Source: Treponema sp.
GTDB taxonomy: Bacteria; Spirochaetota; Spirochaetia; Treponematales; Breznakiellaceae
Direction of reading: 5' to 3'
Length of the DNA: 5,849 nt
NCBI GenBank assembly: GCA_009785545.1
Contig: WQWD01000159.1
Coordinates: 1 to 5,849 of the forward strand
Shown here: positions 1-4,945 of the stretch, piece after piece
Numbering within the stretch: position 1 is the stretch's first letter
Layout: the number at the start of each line of letters is the position of its first letter
The notes under the pieces: generated by a model
Told to the model about the DNA's origin: nothing
Database searches by the model: none
What the model saw: the letters and a program-made list of their open reading frames with translations, nothing else
Program-made: the position numbers and the translations under genes

Positions 1-97
1 ACCGTCCCACACCTGCGGGCATTACCATTGCATCATCTGCGAACACGGCGGGAGCCAAGATCGTGAGCGCTAAACTTAACATTAAAATCTTTTTCAT
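1..97 (-). CDS. N-terminus of an exported (probably outer-membrane) protein, truncated by the window edge
   Basis: Thirty-two codons are visible before the window ends. They begin MKKILMLSLALTILAPAVFA, a classic signal peptide with a positive N-terminus, a hydrophobic core and an AxA-like site (V18-F19-A20). The mature protein would start DDAMVMPAGVG. The ATG at 97-95 is preceded by AAGGAG (106-111 on the minus strand), 8 nt away, and by a good promoter, so the start is well supported. The mature N-terminus resembles treponemal outer-membrane proteins as I recall them, which is family recollection and not proof. The gene is divergent from the DUF3990 module and shares a 165-bp intergenic region with it. 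The function cannot be settled from this fragment. Confidence 0.8.
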   Translation of the reverse strand, partial: MKKILMLSLALTILAPAVFADDAMVMPAGVGR

Positions 98-146
98 TTT
101 TTATTCTCCTTAAAATTTTTGCCGGATAACCAGCATTCTTACTTTT

Positions 147-174
147 ATTATGACATATATTTCAAAAATGTCAA
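147..174 (-). promoter_or_regulatory. sigma70-type promoter of the leftward exported-protein gene
   Basis: On the minus strand there is a perfect -35 TTGACA (169-174), a 16-bp spacer and -10 CATAAT (147-152, 5 of 6). The predicted start is near 140, giving a leader of about 43 nt that carries the AAGGAG ribosome site. Confidence 0.7.
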
Positions 175-208
175 GTGATTTTTTGACAAAATTTGGGAAT
201 TTGCAAAC

Positions 209-237
209 ATGACAAAATCAAAAAAATAATGTATAAT
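209..237 (+). promoter_or_regulatory. promoter of the DUF3990/DUF3791 module
   Basis: The -35 ATGACA (209-214, 5 of 6), a 17-bp spacer and the perfect -10 TATAAT (232-237) predict transcription starting near 244. The leader to the ATG at 262 is about 18 nt and contains GGAG. The 9-mer TGACAAAAT occurs at 184-192 and again at 210-218, the second copy overlapping the -35, so these may be operator half-sites. Confidence 0.65.
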
Positions 238-261
238 TTGCCAAGTACGGAGACAAAATTC

Positions 262-747
262 ATGTTGATTTATCATGGAAGCAATATTGCGGTAGAAAGC
301 CCCAAATTAATCGTCCCAAACCGGGCATTGGATTTTGGAAGCGGTTTTTATACAACAATGAATATTGAGCAAGCAAAAAGCTTCGCAAAAAATGTGGTAA
401 ACCGCAACGAAGGAATTGGCAAACCTACAATAAGTTATTTTGAAATTCATTTTGATAATGTTTTAAAAGAGCTTAATGTTTTAAAATTTGACAGCCCTGA
501 TAATGACTGGCTTGATTTTGTTTATGCCAATCGAACCTTAAAATATACAGGTGAACAATATGAAGTGATTATCGGACCTGTAGCAAATGATACCATTTAC
601 AGAACATTCAGGCTGTTTGAAAGCGGCGACATAGATCGGGAAACCGTTATTAAAAGATTAAACGTTACTAAATTATTTAATCAGATAACATTCCGTTCCG
701 AAAGAGCCATTGCAAAACTAAAATTTATAAAAAGCGAGGTAATTTAA
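262..747 (+). CDS. DUF3990 protein, ADP-ribosyltransferase-like; putative toxin or effector
   Basis: The 161-residue product fits the DUF3990 family, which as I recall belongs to the ADP-ribosyltransferase clan. Visible motifs are Y4-H5-G6-S7 (the first-strand H of H-Y-[EQ] enzymes), G26-S-G-F-Y30-T-T followed by an AKSFA helix (the NAD-pocket Y), Y100-E-V-I-I-G-P-V-A-N109 and a C-terminal N140-Q-I-T-F-R-S-E147. Q141 or E147 may be the third catalytic residue. No signal peptide or membrane segment is seen, so it should act in the cytoplasm. An open frame reaches back to a TTG at 193, but that start lies upstream of the promoter. ATG 262 has GGAG at 249-252 and puts the conserved YHGS strand at the N-terminus, as in the family. 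It leads a tight three-gene operon. Family assignment is fairly sure; enzymatic activity and target are inference. Confidence 0.8.
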   Translation: MLIYHGSNIAVESPKLIVPNRALDFGSGFYTTMNIEQAKSFAKNVVNRNEGIGKPTISYFEIHFDNVLKELNVLKFDSPDNDWLDFVYANRTLKYTGEQYEVIIGPVANDTIYRTFRLFESGDIDRETVIKRLNVTKLFNQITFRSERAIAKLKFIKSEVI

Positions 748-748
748 A

Positions 749-988
749 ATGGACAATGACAGCTACATCAGCTTTATGGCTTTGCAATCTCATCCTATTG
801 TTGAAACCATTGCTCTAACACATAATTTGACAAAAAGAAATGCTCTGGATTTATTTTACAATTCGAATTTTTACAGAGTGTATGAGCGGGAAAATACAAA
901 ATTGTGGCATTTTAGCAATGTTACTCTTGTTGATTTGCTTAATCAGGAAATATTGACAGGGCATATAGAATTCCCTGTAGAAGGATGA
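749..988 (+). CDS. small protein of the DUF3990 module, probable diverged DUF3791 paralogue
   Basis: This 79-residue cytoplasmic protein starts one base after the DUF3990 stop. Its SD is GAGG (736-739), 9 nt before the ATG. I recognise no named domain with confidence. Residues 19-64 align without a gap to residues 17-62 of the next gene's DUF3791 product, with nine identities (E19, T20, N26, L27, F36, S39, L52, F55, V61 in this protein). That suggests an old tandem duplication. Proteins of this kind, with an FMALQSHPIVE-like start and a KLWHFS segment, accompany DUF3990 genes as I recall. A role as antitoxin or co-factor of the DUF3990 protein is inference from operon structure only. Confidence 0.7.
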   Translation: MDNDSYISFMALQSHPIVETIALTHNLTKRNALDLFYNSNFYRVYERENTKLWHFSNVTLVDLLNQEILTGHIEFPVEG

Positions 989-996
989 CTCTCATT

Positions 997-1215
997 ATGG
1001 AAAAAAATGACTTATTGCATACAGAATTTGTAATATATTGCATTGAAACCTATAAAGGCAGAAAAAACCTTGACGGCAAAACCGTTTATCAAAAATTTAA
1101 CCAAAGCGGCACAATTGACTATATCGATAAAAACTATGACGCTCTGCACACTTTTGGCGATGATAATATCGTGTGGAATATCGACGAATACCTAAAAACC
1201 CATCAGCCTGCCTAA
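997..1215 (+). CDS. DUF3791 small protein, candidate antitoxin or partner of the DUF3990 protein
   Basis: The 72-residue product fits DUF3791: EFVIYCIETYK at residues 10-20, a central KNLDGKTVYQKF, YDALHTFGDDNIV near residues 47-59 and a final DIDEYL-like helix (here NIDEYLK). An earlier in-frame ATG at 985 overlaps the previous stop, but it has no spaced SD. ATG 997 has AAGGA at 981-985, 11 nt upstream, so I prefer it; starting at 985 would add MTLI. Either start keeps the three genes translationally coupled. DUF3791 genes commonly sit beside DUF3990 genes, consistent with a toxin-antitoxin-like unit, although the mechanism is not shown by the sequence. No obvious terminator follows, only a 5-bp palindrome TAAGC/GCTTA at 1213-1224. 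Confidence 0.78.
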   Translation: MEKNDLLHTEFVIYCIETYKGRKNLDGKTVYQKFNQSGTIDYIDKNYDALHTFGDDNIVWNIDEYLKTHQPA

Positions 1216-1234
1216 GCTCGCTTAACCATCTACA

Positions 1235-1275
1235 CCTCAATCGCATCCAAAACAAAGCGTTTTTGCTCTACAAAT
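1235..1275 (-). repeat. detached copy of the thiZ 3' end (direct repeat, copy 1)
   Basis: This 41-bp segment matches 1864-1904, the end of thiZ, with two mismatches (1237/1866 and 1243/1872). Read on the minus strand in the thiZ frame it encodes FVEQKRFVLDAIEV and then TAG (1230-1232). The real thiZ ends FVEQKRFVLDVIGV and then TGA at the equivalent place. Homology stops one base before the TAA of the antitoxin gene (1277-1279). This copy has no upstream gene body, so it is a remnant or a regenerated gene end rather than a gene. Confidence 0.85.
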
Positions 1276-1276
1276 C

Positions 1277-1528
1277 TTATGAAGCAACAGCCAATCGTTC
1301 CTGTACCATTTCACTGATAATGTCTGCGGGTGTTTTGTGATCAGCATCTGCTTTAGTCAAGAGATAATTTGCTGTAAAAGAATCAACAGTTATAGAATGT
1401 GCAGATTGAGCTTCCAATATCTTCTTCCGTTGAGCAAAAAACCCCGTTCCATTAGGTCCTGGTTTGGGCGGATTTTTAGTCCATTTTTCATCCAGCGCAT
1501 CATATTCTTCGTCAGTTAAATCACGCAT
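1277..1528 (-). CDS. ribbon-helix-helix antitoxin, BrnA-like in arrangement
   Basis: The 83-residue product has a charged, proline-rich N-terminal half (DEKWTKNPPKPGPNGTGFF, residues 13-31), probably the flexible toxin-binding part. Its C-terminal half reads as a ribbon-helix-helix fold: strand HSITVD (44-49), helix A around TANYLLTKADADH (52-64), then TPADIISEMVQERLA (66-80) as helix B. That fold would bind the operon's own promoter. It starts 18 nt after the toxin stop and has a strong SD, GGAGGG (1537-1542), 8 nt before the ATG. Toxin-first order matches BrnTA systems. The call as antitoxin rests on fold, size and pairing; membership of BrnA proper is uncertain. Confidence 0.72.
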   Translation of the reverse strand: MRDLTDEEYDALDEKWTKNPPKPGPNGTGFFAQRKKILEAQSAHSITVDSFTANYLLTKADADHKTPADIISEMVQERLAVAS

Positions 1529-1546
1529 AACTATTACCCTCCTACT

Positions 1547-1810
1547 CTACTCATTTTCCAGCAGATGTTTATGAATATTCCGGCATTTCATCGCATGAAA
1601 TACCCGAACCGTATCTTGATCAAGAATGTTGTAATAGATTTCTAACAAATTTGTCTTACAGTCAAAACCAATAAGTAACCGTTTATTTTCGGCTTCTTCA
1701 TCATTTTCCAAATACCCATCATATTTTACGGTATCAATAGCTCTACGAATATCAGCTTCAGTAACTCCATGTTTAAAAGCAGATTGACAAAATTTGATGA
1801 CAACATCCAT
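1547..1810 (-). CDS. BrnT-like (RelE-fold) toxin of a type II toxin-antitoxin pair
   Basis: The 87-residue product has the feature order of BrnT-like or DUF4258-like small toxins: HGVTEADIRRAI (14-25), strand LLIGFD (45-50), strand LLEIYYN (55-61) and the terminal V-F-H-A-M-K-C-R (70-77), which resembles the BrnT 'ISARKA' segment. Proteins of this family that have been studied are ribosome-dependent or free mRNA endonucleases; activity here is inferred. An in-frame TAA lies 9 nt before the ATG, so no upstream extension is possible. No SD is present, and the promoter predicts transcription starting at about 1809-1810, so the message may be leaderless. It lies 48 nt downstream of thiZ with no terminator between, so read-through from the thi operon could also express it. 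Confidence 0.72.
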   Translation of the reverse strand: MDVVIKFCQSAFKHGVTEADIRRAIDTVKYDGYLENDEEAENKRLLIGFDCKTNLLEIYYNILDQDTVRVFHAMKCRNIHKHLLENE

Positions 1811-1814
1811 ATTT

Positions 1815-1843
1815 AATTATACTACAATTATATAACAAATCAA
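1815..1843 (-). promoter_or_regulatory. toxin-antitoxin promoter with tandem operator-like repeats
   Basis: On the minus strand there is -35 TTGATT (1838-1843, 4 of 6), a 16-bp spacer and a perfect -10 TATAAT (1816-1821). The predicted start falls at the toxin ATG. The plus-strand 7-mer AATTATA occurs at 1815-1821 and 1826-1832, exactly 11 bp apart. That would put both sites on one face of the helix, as expected for ribbon-helix-helix dimers. The repeat is A+T-rich, so chance is possible. Confidence 0.55.
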
Positions 1844-1858
1844 GGCTTATTTTGTATA

Positions 1859-2620
1859 TCAAACCCCAATCACATCCAAAACAAAGCGTTTTTGCTCTAC
1901 AAATTCTTTGGAAACCGCAAAGTCAGAGTCCCTTGGGCGGGGCGGTATAACATCAATTTTATGAGTGATAAGTCCGGGCTTGCCGTTCATGATGTAGAGA
2001 ATGTCAGATAACAGAAGCGCTTCTTCGACATCGTGGGTGATAAAAAACGTGGATATTTTCATTTGTTTTGCGATGTCTGCATACCAGAGCTGCATTTTGC
2101 GGCGGGTAATTGCGTCAAGGGCGGAGAATGGTTCATCAAGCAGAATGACGGGGTTTGCTTGACCGGTTTTGTATGCGGCGAGGCAGGTACGAAGCAGGGC
2201 GGCACGCTGGCGCATCCCTCCAGAAAGTTCATTCGGGTATTTTTTTTCGTAACCTGCCAAACCAAACATGGGGAAAAAATCTTCGGCAAATTCCCTTGCG
2301 GCGGTTTTGTTTTCGCCTCGAATTAAAAGCGGGAGGATTACATTGTCAATTACAGTGCGGTATTCAAGCAGCAAATCTTTTTGCAGCATATAACTTGCTT
2401 TTCCGCTTATGCCTGTAATTTCTTCGTTGTTATAAAAAACTTTTCCTGCGTCAGGTTTTTCCACGCCAGCGAGGACATTAAAAAGAGTTGTTTTACCAAC
2501 ACCCGAAGGTCCCAAAAGAGAGATAAAACCCCCAAGCGGCAGTTCAAGATTGATGTCCAAAACCACTGGAGTTTCCTCGAAATTTTTTGAGATACTTTCG
2601 CAGTAAAAAAGTTTATCCAT
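1859..2620 (-). CDS. thiZ: ThiZ, ATP-binding subunit of the thiamine-precursor (pyrimidine) ABC importer
   Basis: This 253-residue ABC ATPase powers uptake at the inner face of the membrane. All motifs are intact: Walker A GPSGVGKTT (37-45), Q-loop Q80, signature LSGGM (132-136), Walker B VILLDE (158-163) with catalytic E163, D-loop SALD (166-169) and switch H196. It resembles the nitrate/taurine-type (SsuB/TauB) ATPases, and ThiZ belongs to that group. The specific name comes from its operon with thiY and thiX behind a TPP riboswitch. It starts 26 nt after the thiY stop, with SD GGGAG (2627-2631) 6 nt before the ATG. The last 14 codons and stop are duplicated at 1230-1275, beyond a toxin-antitoxin pair. 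Confidence 0.88.
   Translation of the reverse strand: MDKLFYCESISKNFEETPVVLDINLELPLGGFISLLGPSGVGKTTLFNVLAGVEKPDAGKVFYNNEEITGISGKASYMLQKDLLLEYRTVIDNVILPLLIRGENKTAAREFAEDFFPMFGLAGYEKKYPNELSGGMRQRAALLRTCLAAYKTGQANPVILLDEPFSALDAITRRKMQLWYADIAKQMKISTFFITHDVEEALLLSDILYIMNGKPGLITHKIDVIPPRPRDSDFAVSKEFVEQKRFVLDVIGV
1864..1904 (-). repeat. thiZ 3' end (direct repeat, copy 2, in the intact gene)
   Basis: This 41-bp stretch encodes the ThiZ C-terminus EFVEQKRFVLDVIGV and matches 1235-1275 with two mismatches. It is the resident copy, continuous with the rest of thiZ. Homology to copy 1 ends close to the start of intergenic DNA on one side and near codon EF on the other. Confidence 0.85.
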
Positions 2621-2646
2621 AACGTACTCCCTGAGGTACAGGCAAA

Positions 2647-3618
2647 TTACGGAAGAAACTCGTTCGTGAAGCCGCCTGTGCCGATGTTCACCTCAAGCAA
2701 GTCTTGTTCATACATCCAGTAAAAAAAACGTCCCCATCTTTGGGCATCGATTTCTCCCCAGCGCTCCGCACTGCCCTGATAGCGGGTTTGCAAAAATTCC
2801 TGACTTCTTAAAATCAGCTCTCTGTCCAGCTCTGGGGCGTGGCGCAAAAGAATCTCCGCCGCTTCCTGCGGATTTTCTATAGCAAAATTGTAACCCTTGC
2901 TTACCGCCCGCATAAACGCTTTGACCGTCTCGGGGTTGGCAAACGCCCAATTTGTATTTGCCACAAGAACGGGCGTGTAAAAATCCAACAAGCTGTCAAA
3001 TGTTCCCAGATCGATATAGTCAAACTCTATCCCTTTAATCTCCCCGGCGATACCGTCCCATGCGTAATAAATCCACACTGCGTCGACATCGGTTTGCAAA
3101 GCAGAAAAAACATCCGTGGCAAAATTAGGAACCATTCTCACTGATGAAAAATCGCCGCCGTCACTTTCGACGATGTGCCGGATTATCGCAGTTACAACCG
3201 GAATATCCCACGAAGCAAAACTTTTGCCGGAAAGATCTGCAGGCCGTTGAATCCCGCTTTCTCTCAGCGACATAATTCCCGAAGTATTATGACTGATAAT
3301 AGCCGCCACCGCCGTTATCGGAAGCGAGTCATGCACCCTGCCGATAGCCGGACCCATTTGCTCCTGAAAAGTAAATGCAAAATGAGCACGCTGTGCCGCA
3401 ACAAGAACAAGCGCATTATCCTCCGGCGGCTGGGTAATTACCAGACTCAAACCTTCATCGTAAAACCAGCCTTTCTCCAACGCCACAAACAACCCCGTAT
3501 GATTGGTATTCGGCGTCCAATCCAGCAATACACGAATAACCCCGTCGTCCCGTCCGCAGCTCCCAACACCTAACATAATTGCAACTGCCAATCCCAACAC
3601 TAACACTTTTCTTTTCAT
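2647..3618 (-). CDS. thiY: ThiY, substrate-binding lipoprotein for a thiamine pyrimidine precursor
   Basis: The 323-residue product begins with a lipoprotein signal, hydrophobic residues 5-16 and lipobox V18-G-S-C21, so it should be lipid-anchored outside the inner membrane. The rest is an NMT1/THI5-like periplasmic-binding fold. Its first strand carries the family mark LDWTPNTNHTG (32-42), followed by GLFVALEKGWFYDEGL. WIYYAWDGI lies mid-protein, where ThiY proteins contact the ligand. Known ThiY proteins bind N-formyl-4-amino-5-aminomethyl-2-methylpyrimidine, and related proteins bind HMP; which applies here cannot be read from the sequence. SD GGAGA (3626-3630) lies 7 nt before the ATG. 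It is the second gene of the operon, 210 nt after thiX. That gap is filled by a giant hairpin. Confidence 0.88.
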   Translation of the reverse strand: MKRKVLVLGLAVAIMLGVGSCGRDDGVIRVLLDWTPNTNHTGLFVALEKGWFYDEGLSLVITQPPEDNALVLVAAQRAHFAFTFQEQMGPAIGRVHDSLPITAVAAIISHNTSGIMSLRESGIQRPADLSGKSFASWDIPVVTAIIRHIVESDGGDFSSVRMVPNFATDVFSALQTDVDAVWIYYAWDGIAGEIKGIEFDYIDLGTFDSLLDFYTPVLVANTNWAFANPETVKAFMRAVSKGYNFAIENPQEAAEILLRHAPELDRELILRSQEFLQTRYQGSAERWGEIDAQRWGRFFYWMYEQDLLEVNIGTGGFTNEFLP

Positions 3619-3670
3619 AACTACTTCTCCTTAACGTTATACAAAATATCAGAGATACACACTGAGCAAT

Positions 3671-3810
3671 ATCTGTACGCATGGCTGCGGCGTGGCTGGC
3701 TGGGAAAACATCTCTGGCGCTCCCCGCGAAGGAGACTTCGAAGAAGGCTCCAGAGCGGACTCTTCGCCAGAGTTTTCCCAGCCAGCCACGCCGCAGCCAT
3801 GCGTACAGAT
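3671..3810. repeat. 140-bp palindromic element with 39-bp perfect inverted arms
   Basis: The left arm 3671-3709 (ATCTGTACGCATGG...GAAAAC) and right arm 3772-3810 are perfect reverse complements. After a 3-nt bulge (3709-3711), CTCTGGCG (3712-3719) also pairs with CGCCAGAG (3765-3772). A nearly continuous stem of about 46 bp then closes a 45-nt loop, which itself contains short pairings such as the palindrome CTTCGAAG. The element is clearly richer in G+C than the DNA around it. It lies wholly between the thiX stop and the thiY start, so it would be transcribed in the thi message. There is no T-run after it on either strand, so it is not a standard terminator. It looks like a MITE- or REP-type mobile repeat; a related partial copy occurs at 5662-5699. 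Confidence 0.95.
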
Positions 3811-3828
3811 TTAAGCATACATCTCTGT

Positions 3829-4629
3829 TTATTTTCTCCTCCAGGGCATTGCTTTTTTTTCGAGTAATGCCACAAGTTTAATTAAAACCAAACTAAGAAC
3901 CGAGACTAAAATGATCGCCGCAAACATTCTGTCAAAAGAAAAAGAACGCCTAACACGGATCATGTAGACGCCAAGCCCTTCATTTCCGCCAAGCCACTCC
4001 GCAACTACAGCTCCGATGATCGAATACGAGGCGGCGATTTTCAACCCGGAGAAAAAAGCAGGCAGGCTTTGCGGAATCTTGATGTAACGGTACAATTGCC
4101 ACTTCTTTGCGCCCATTGATTGAAGCAGGCGCAGCGCATCGTTGTCGGCGGAAGCGAAAGCGCCCAGCAAACCAATTGTTATCGGGAAAAAACAGGTAAG
4201 AAAAACCAGCGTTATCTTTGGGGCAAACCCGTAACCCATCCACAAAATCAAAAGAGGAGCAATTGCAATTACCGGCATGGTTTGCGTTAAAAGTAAAATC
4301 GGCGTGATCGATTGTTTGATAAAACGATTGGAGTCCATTGTTACAGCGATAACAAAGGCGGCAATTACGGCGAGTATCAATCCAGCCATTGCCTGAAACA
4401 ATGTAAAACTTAAATGCCGCATTAACAGAGGAAAGTCAGCAATAAAGACTGCCGCTACACGCAGCGGGCTTGGCAGCATAAACGGCGGGACAATTCCGCT
4501 TGTGCTTAGGAATTGCCAAAGAAAAAGTACGGCGGCAATGGGAATTATCGGAAGCCAATTGCGCACAAAAAAACGGCGTATTTTGATACGGCTTAAAAAA
4601 GAGCAGCTTCCGCCTTGCAGACGATTCAT
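3829..4629 (-). CDS. thiX: ThiX, permease subunit of the thiamine-precursor ABC importer
   Basis: The 266-residue membrane protein belongs to the binding-protein-dependent transport permease family (SsuC/TauC type). About six hydrophobic segments can be seen, near residues 25-42, 72-97, 108-133, 138-158, 192-216 and 236-257. The cytoplasmic coupling (EAA) loop lies around LLQSMGAKKWQLYRYIKIP, just before the fifth segment, and would dock onto ThiZ. Length is normal for the family. It is the first gene behind the TPP riboswitch, and this supports the ThiX name. SD GGAGG (4634-4638) lies only 4 nt before the ATG and directly follows the terminator T-run. Opening or closing of the terminator therefore also sits next to the ribosome site. 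The order thiX-thiY-thiZ gives a complete importer. Confidence 0.87.
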   Translation of the reverse strand: MNRLQGGSCSFLSRIKIRRFFVRNWLPIIPIAAVLFLWQFLSTSGIVPPFMLPSPLRVAAVFIADFPLLMRHLSFTLFQAMAGLILAVIAAFVIAVTMDSNRFIKQSITPILLLTQTMPVIAIAPLLILWMGYGFAPKITLVFLTCFFPITIGLLGAFASADNDALRLLQSMGAKKWQLYRYIKIPQSLPAFFSGLKIAASYSIIGAVVAEWLGGNEGLGVYMIRVRRSFSFDRMFAAIILVSVLSLVLIKLVALLEKKAMPWRRK

Positions 4630-4638
4630 GTTTCCTCC

Positions 4639-4674
4639 AAAAAAAAGCCTTCGCAGGATTTATCCAACGAAGGC
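4639..4674 (-). terminator. riboswitch-controlled intrinsic terminator ahead of thiX
   Basis: On the minus strand, GCCTTCG (complement of 4668-4674) pairs with CGAAGGC (complement of 4647-4653). An inner pairing GGAT/ATCC extends the stem across a small internal loop. Eight T residues (4639-4646) follow at once. It lies between the TPP aptamer and the thiX start, where an OFF-state terminator belongs. Confidence 0.88.
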
Positions 4675-4691
4675 GTTTAATTCGATTAAAC
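4675..4691 (-). promoter_or_regulatory. small hairpin linking the TPP aptamer to the terminator
   Basis: GTTTAAT-TCG-ATTAAAC (plus-strand reading) is a perfect 7-bp inverted repeat with a 3-nt loop. It abuts the terminator stem at 4674/4675 and overlaps by 3 nt the proposed 3' strand of aptamer helix P1 (4689-4694). It could be an expression-platform helix competing with P1; this is inferred from pairing alone. Confidence 0.5.
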
Positions 4692-4804
4692 ATTTTCCCT
4701 CCGCTGGCATTACCCAGATCAGGTTCGCCTTGATCGATATGATCAGGCAAGGGTTTCGGGCAAAGCCCAATCTCAGCCAGATTATATCCAGCACCCCAAT
4801 TGTT
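4689..4804 (-). ncRNA. TPP riboswitch (THI element) controlling thiXYZ
   Basis: Read on the minus strand, the hallmark blocks occur in order: GGGGTGCTGG (4788-4797), CTGAGATTGGGC with a GGGCTTTGCCC hairpin, ACCCTT, GAACCTGATCTGGGTAATGC and CCAGCGGAGGGA. These are the conserved thi-box segments: CUGAGA binds the pyrimidine, and the ACCUGAUCUGG...GCCAGCG region makes up the P4/P5 arm. P1 can form from AACAATT (4798-4804) and AATGTT (4689-4694). A variable hairpin around TTGATCGATATGATCA fills the peripheral region. TPP binding should favour the downstream terminator and shut off the importer. The call is firm; the exact ends are approximate because the predicted transcript start lies within P1. 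Confidence 0.96.
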
Positions 4805-4807
4805 AGT

Positions 4808-4836
4808 ATTCTAGGCTTTTTTGCGAAGTGTGTCTA
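4808..4836 (-). promoter_or_regulatory. promoter of the thiXYZ operon
   Basis: On the minus strand, -35 TAGACA (4831-4836, 5 of 6), a 17-bp spacer and -10 TAGAAT (4808-4813, 5 of 6) predict transcription starting near 4801. The aptamer would then begin almost at the first nucleotide of the transcript, with about 172 nt between the start and thiX. Confidence 0.6.
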
Positions 4837-4910
4837 CACGCATCGTATGCAAGGGGCGGGGCTACGGTGTGAATTGTGCTGTTATGTTTGCACCACTCAC
4901 AAAGTACCGC

Positions 4911-4939
4911 TTGATATTTAGCTTAAAATACCATATTCT
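4911..4939 (+). promoter_or_regulatory. candidate promoter of the VapC/antitoxin pair
   Basis: The -35 TTGATA (4911-4916, 5 of 6), a 17-bp spacer and -10 TATTCT (4934-4939, 4 of 6) predict a start at about 4946, the G of the toxin GTG codon. TAAAAT at 4924-4929 is an alternative -10, but it has no good -35. Confidence 0.4.
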
Positions 4940-4945
4940 TTTCTC

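Larger units (their letters stand above)
1235..1863 (-). mobile_element. candidate 629-bp inserted unit: toxin-antitoxin pair plus one copy of the thiZ tail
   Basis: The two thiZ-tail copies are offset by exactly 629 bp. The only cargo between them is the BrnT-like/ribbon-helix-helix pair with its own promoter. Homology ends abruptly on both sides of the cargo. This is the layout expected when an element integrates at a gene's 3' end and keeps that end functional. No integrase or transposase is present, so movement would have been in trans, or as part of a larger element since lost. A truncated paralogue of thiZ is the main alternative. Confidence 0.4.

Noticed and set aside
193..261. TTG-initiated N-terminal extension of the DUF3990 gene (23 extra residues)
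   Set aside because: It begins upstream of the predicted -10 and transcript start, has no ribosome site, and its residues do not fit the family. ATG 262 has GGAG and starts right at the conserved YHGS strand.
1784..1796. 13-bp match TTGACAAAATTTG shared with 183-195
   Set aside because: The copy at 1784 lies within the toxin coding region. The sequence is A+T-rich and simple, so chance is the better explanation.
3671..3810. The palindrome as an intrinsic terminator or a CRISPR-like repeat
   Set aside because: No T-run follows on either strand, and there is one inverted pair only, with no regular repeat-spacer series.
3681..3881. Open frames on both strands through the palindrome, both reading MAAAWLAGKT
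   Set aside because: Both arise because the arms are reverse complements of one sequence containing ATGGCTGCGGCG. They lack ribosome sites and run into thiX, and the frame is a by-product of the repeat.
4675..4691. A second independent terminator in the thi leader
   Set aside because: The short 7-bp A+T-rich hairpin is followed by the next stem rather than by a T-run. It is better seen as part of the riboswitch switching region.
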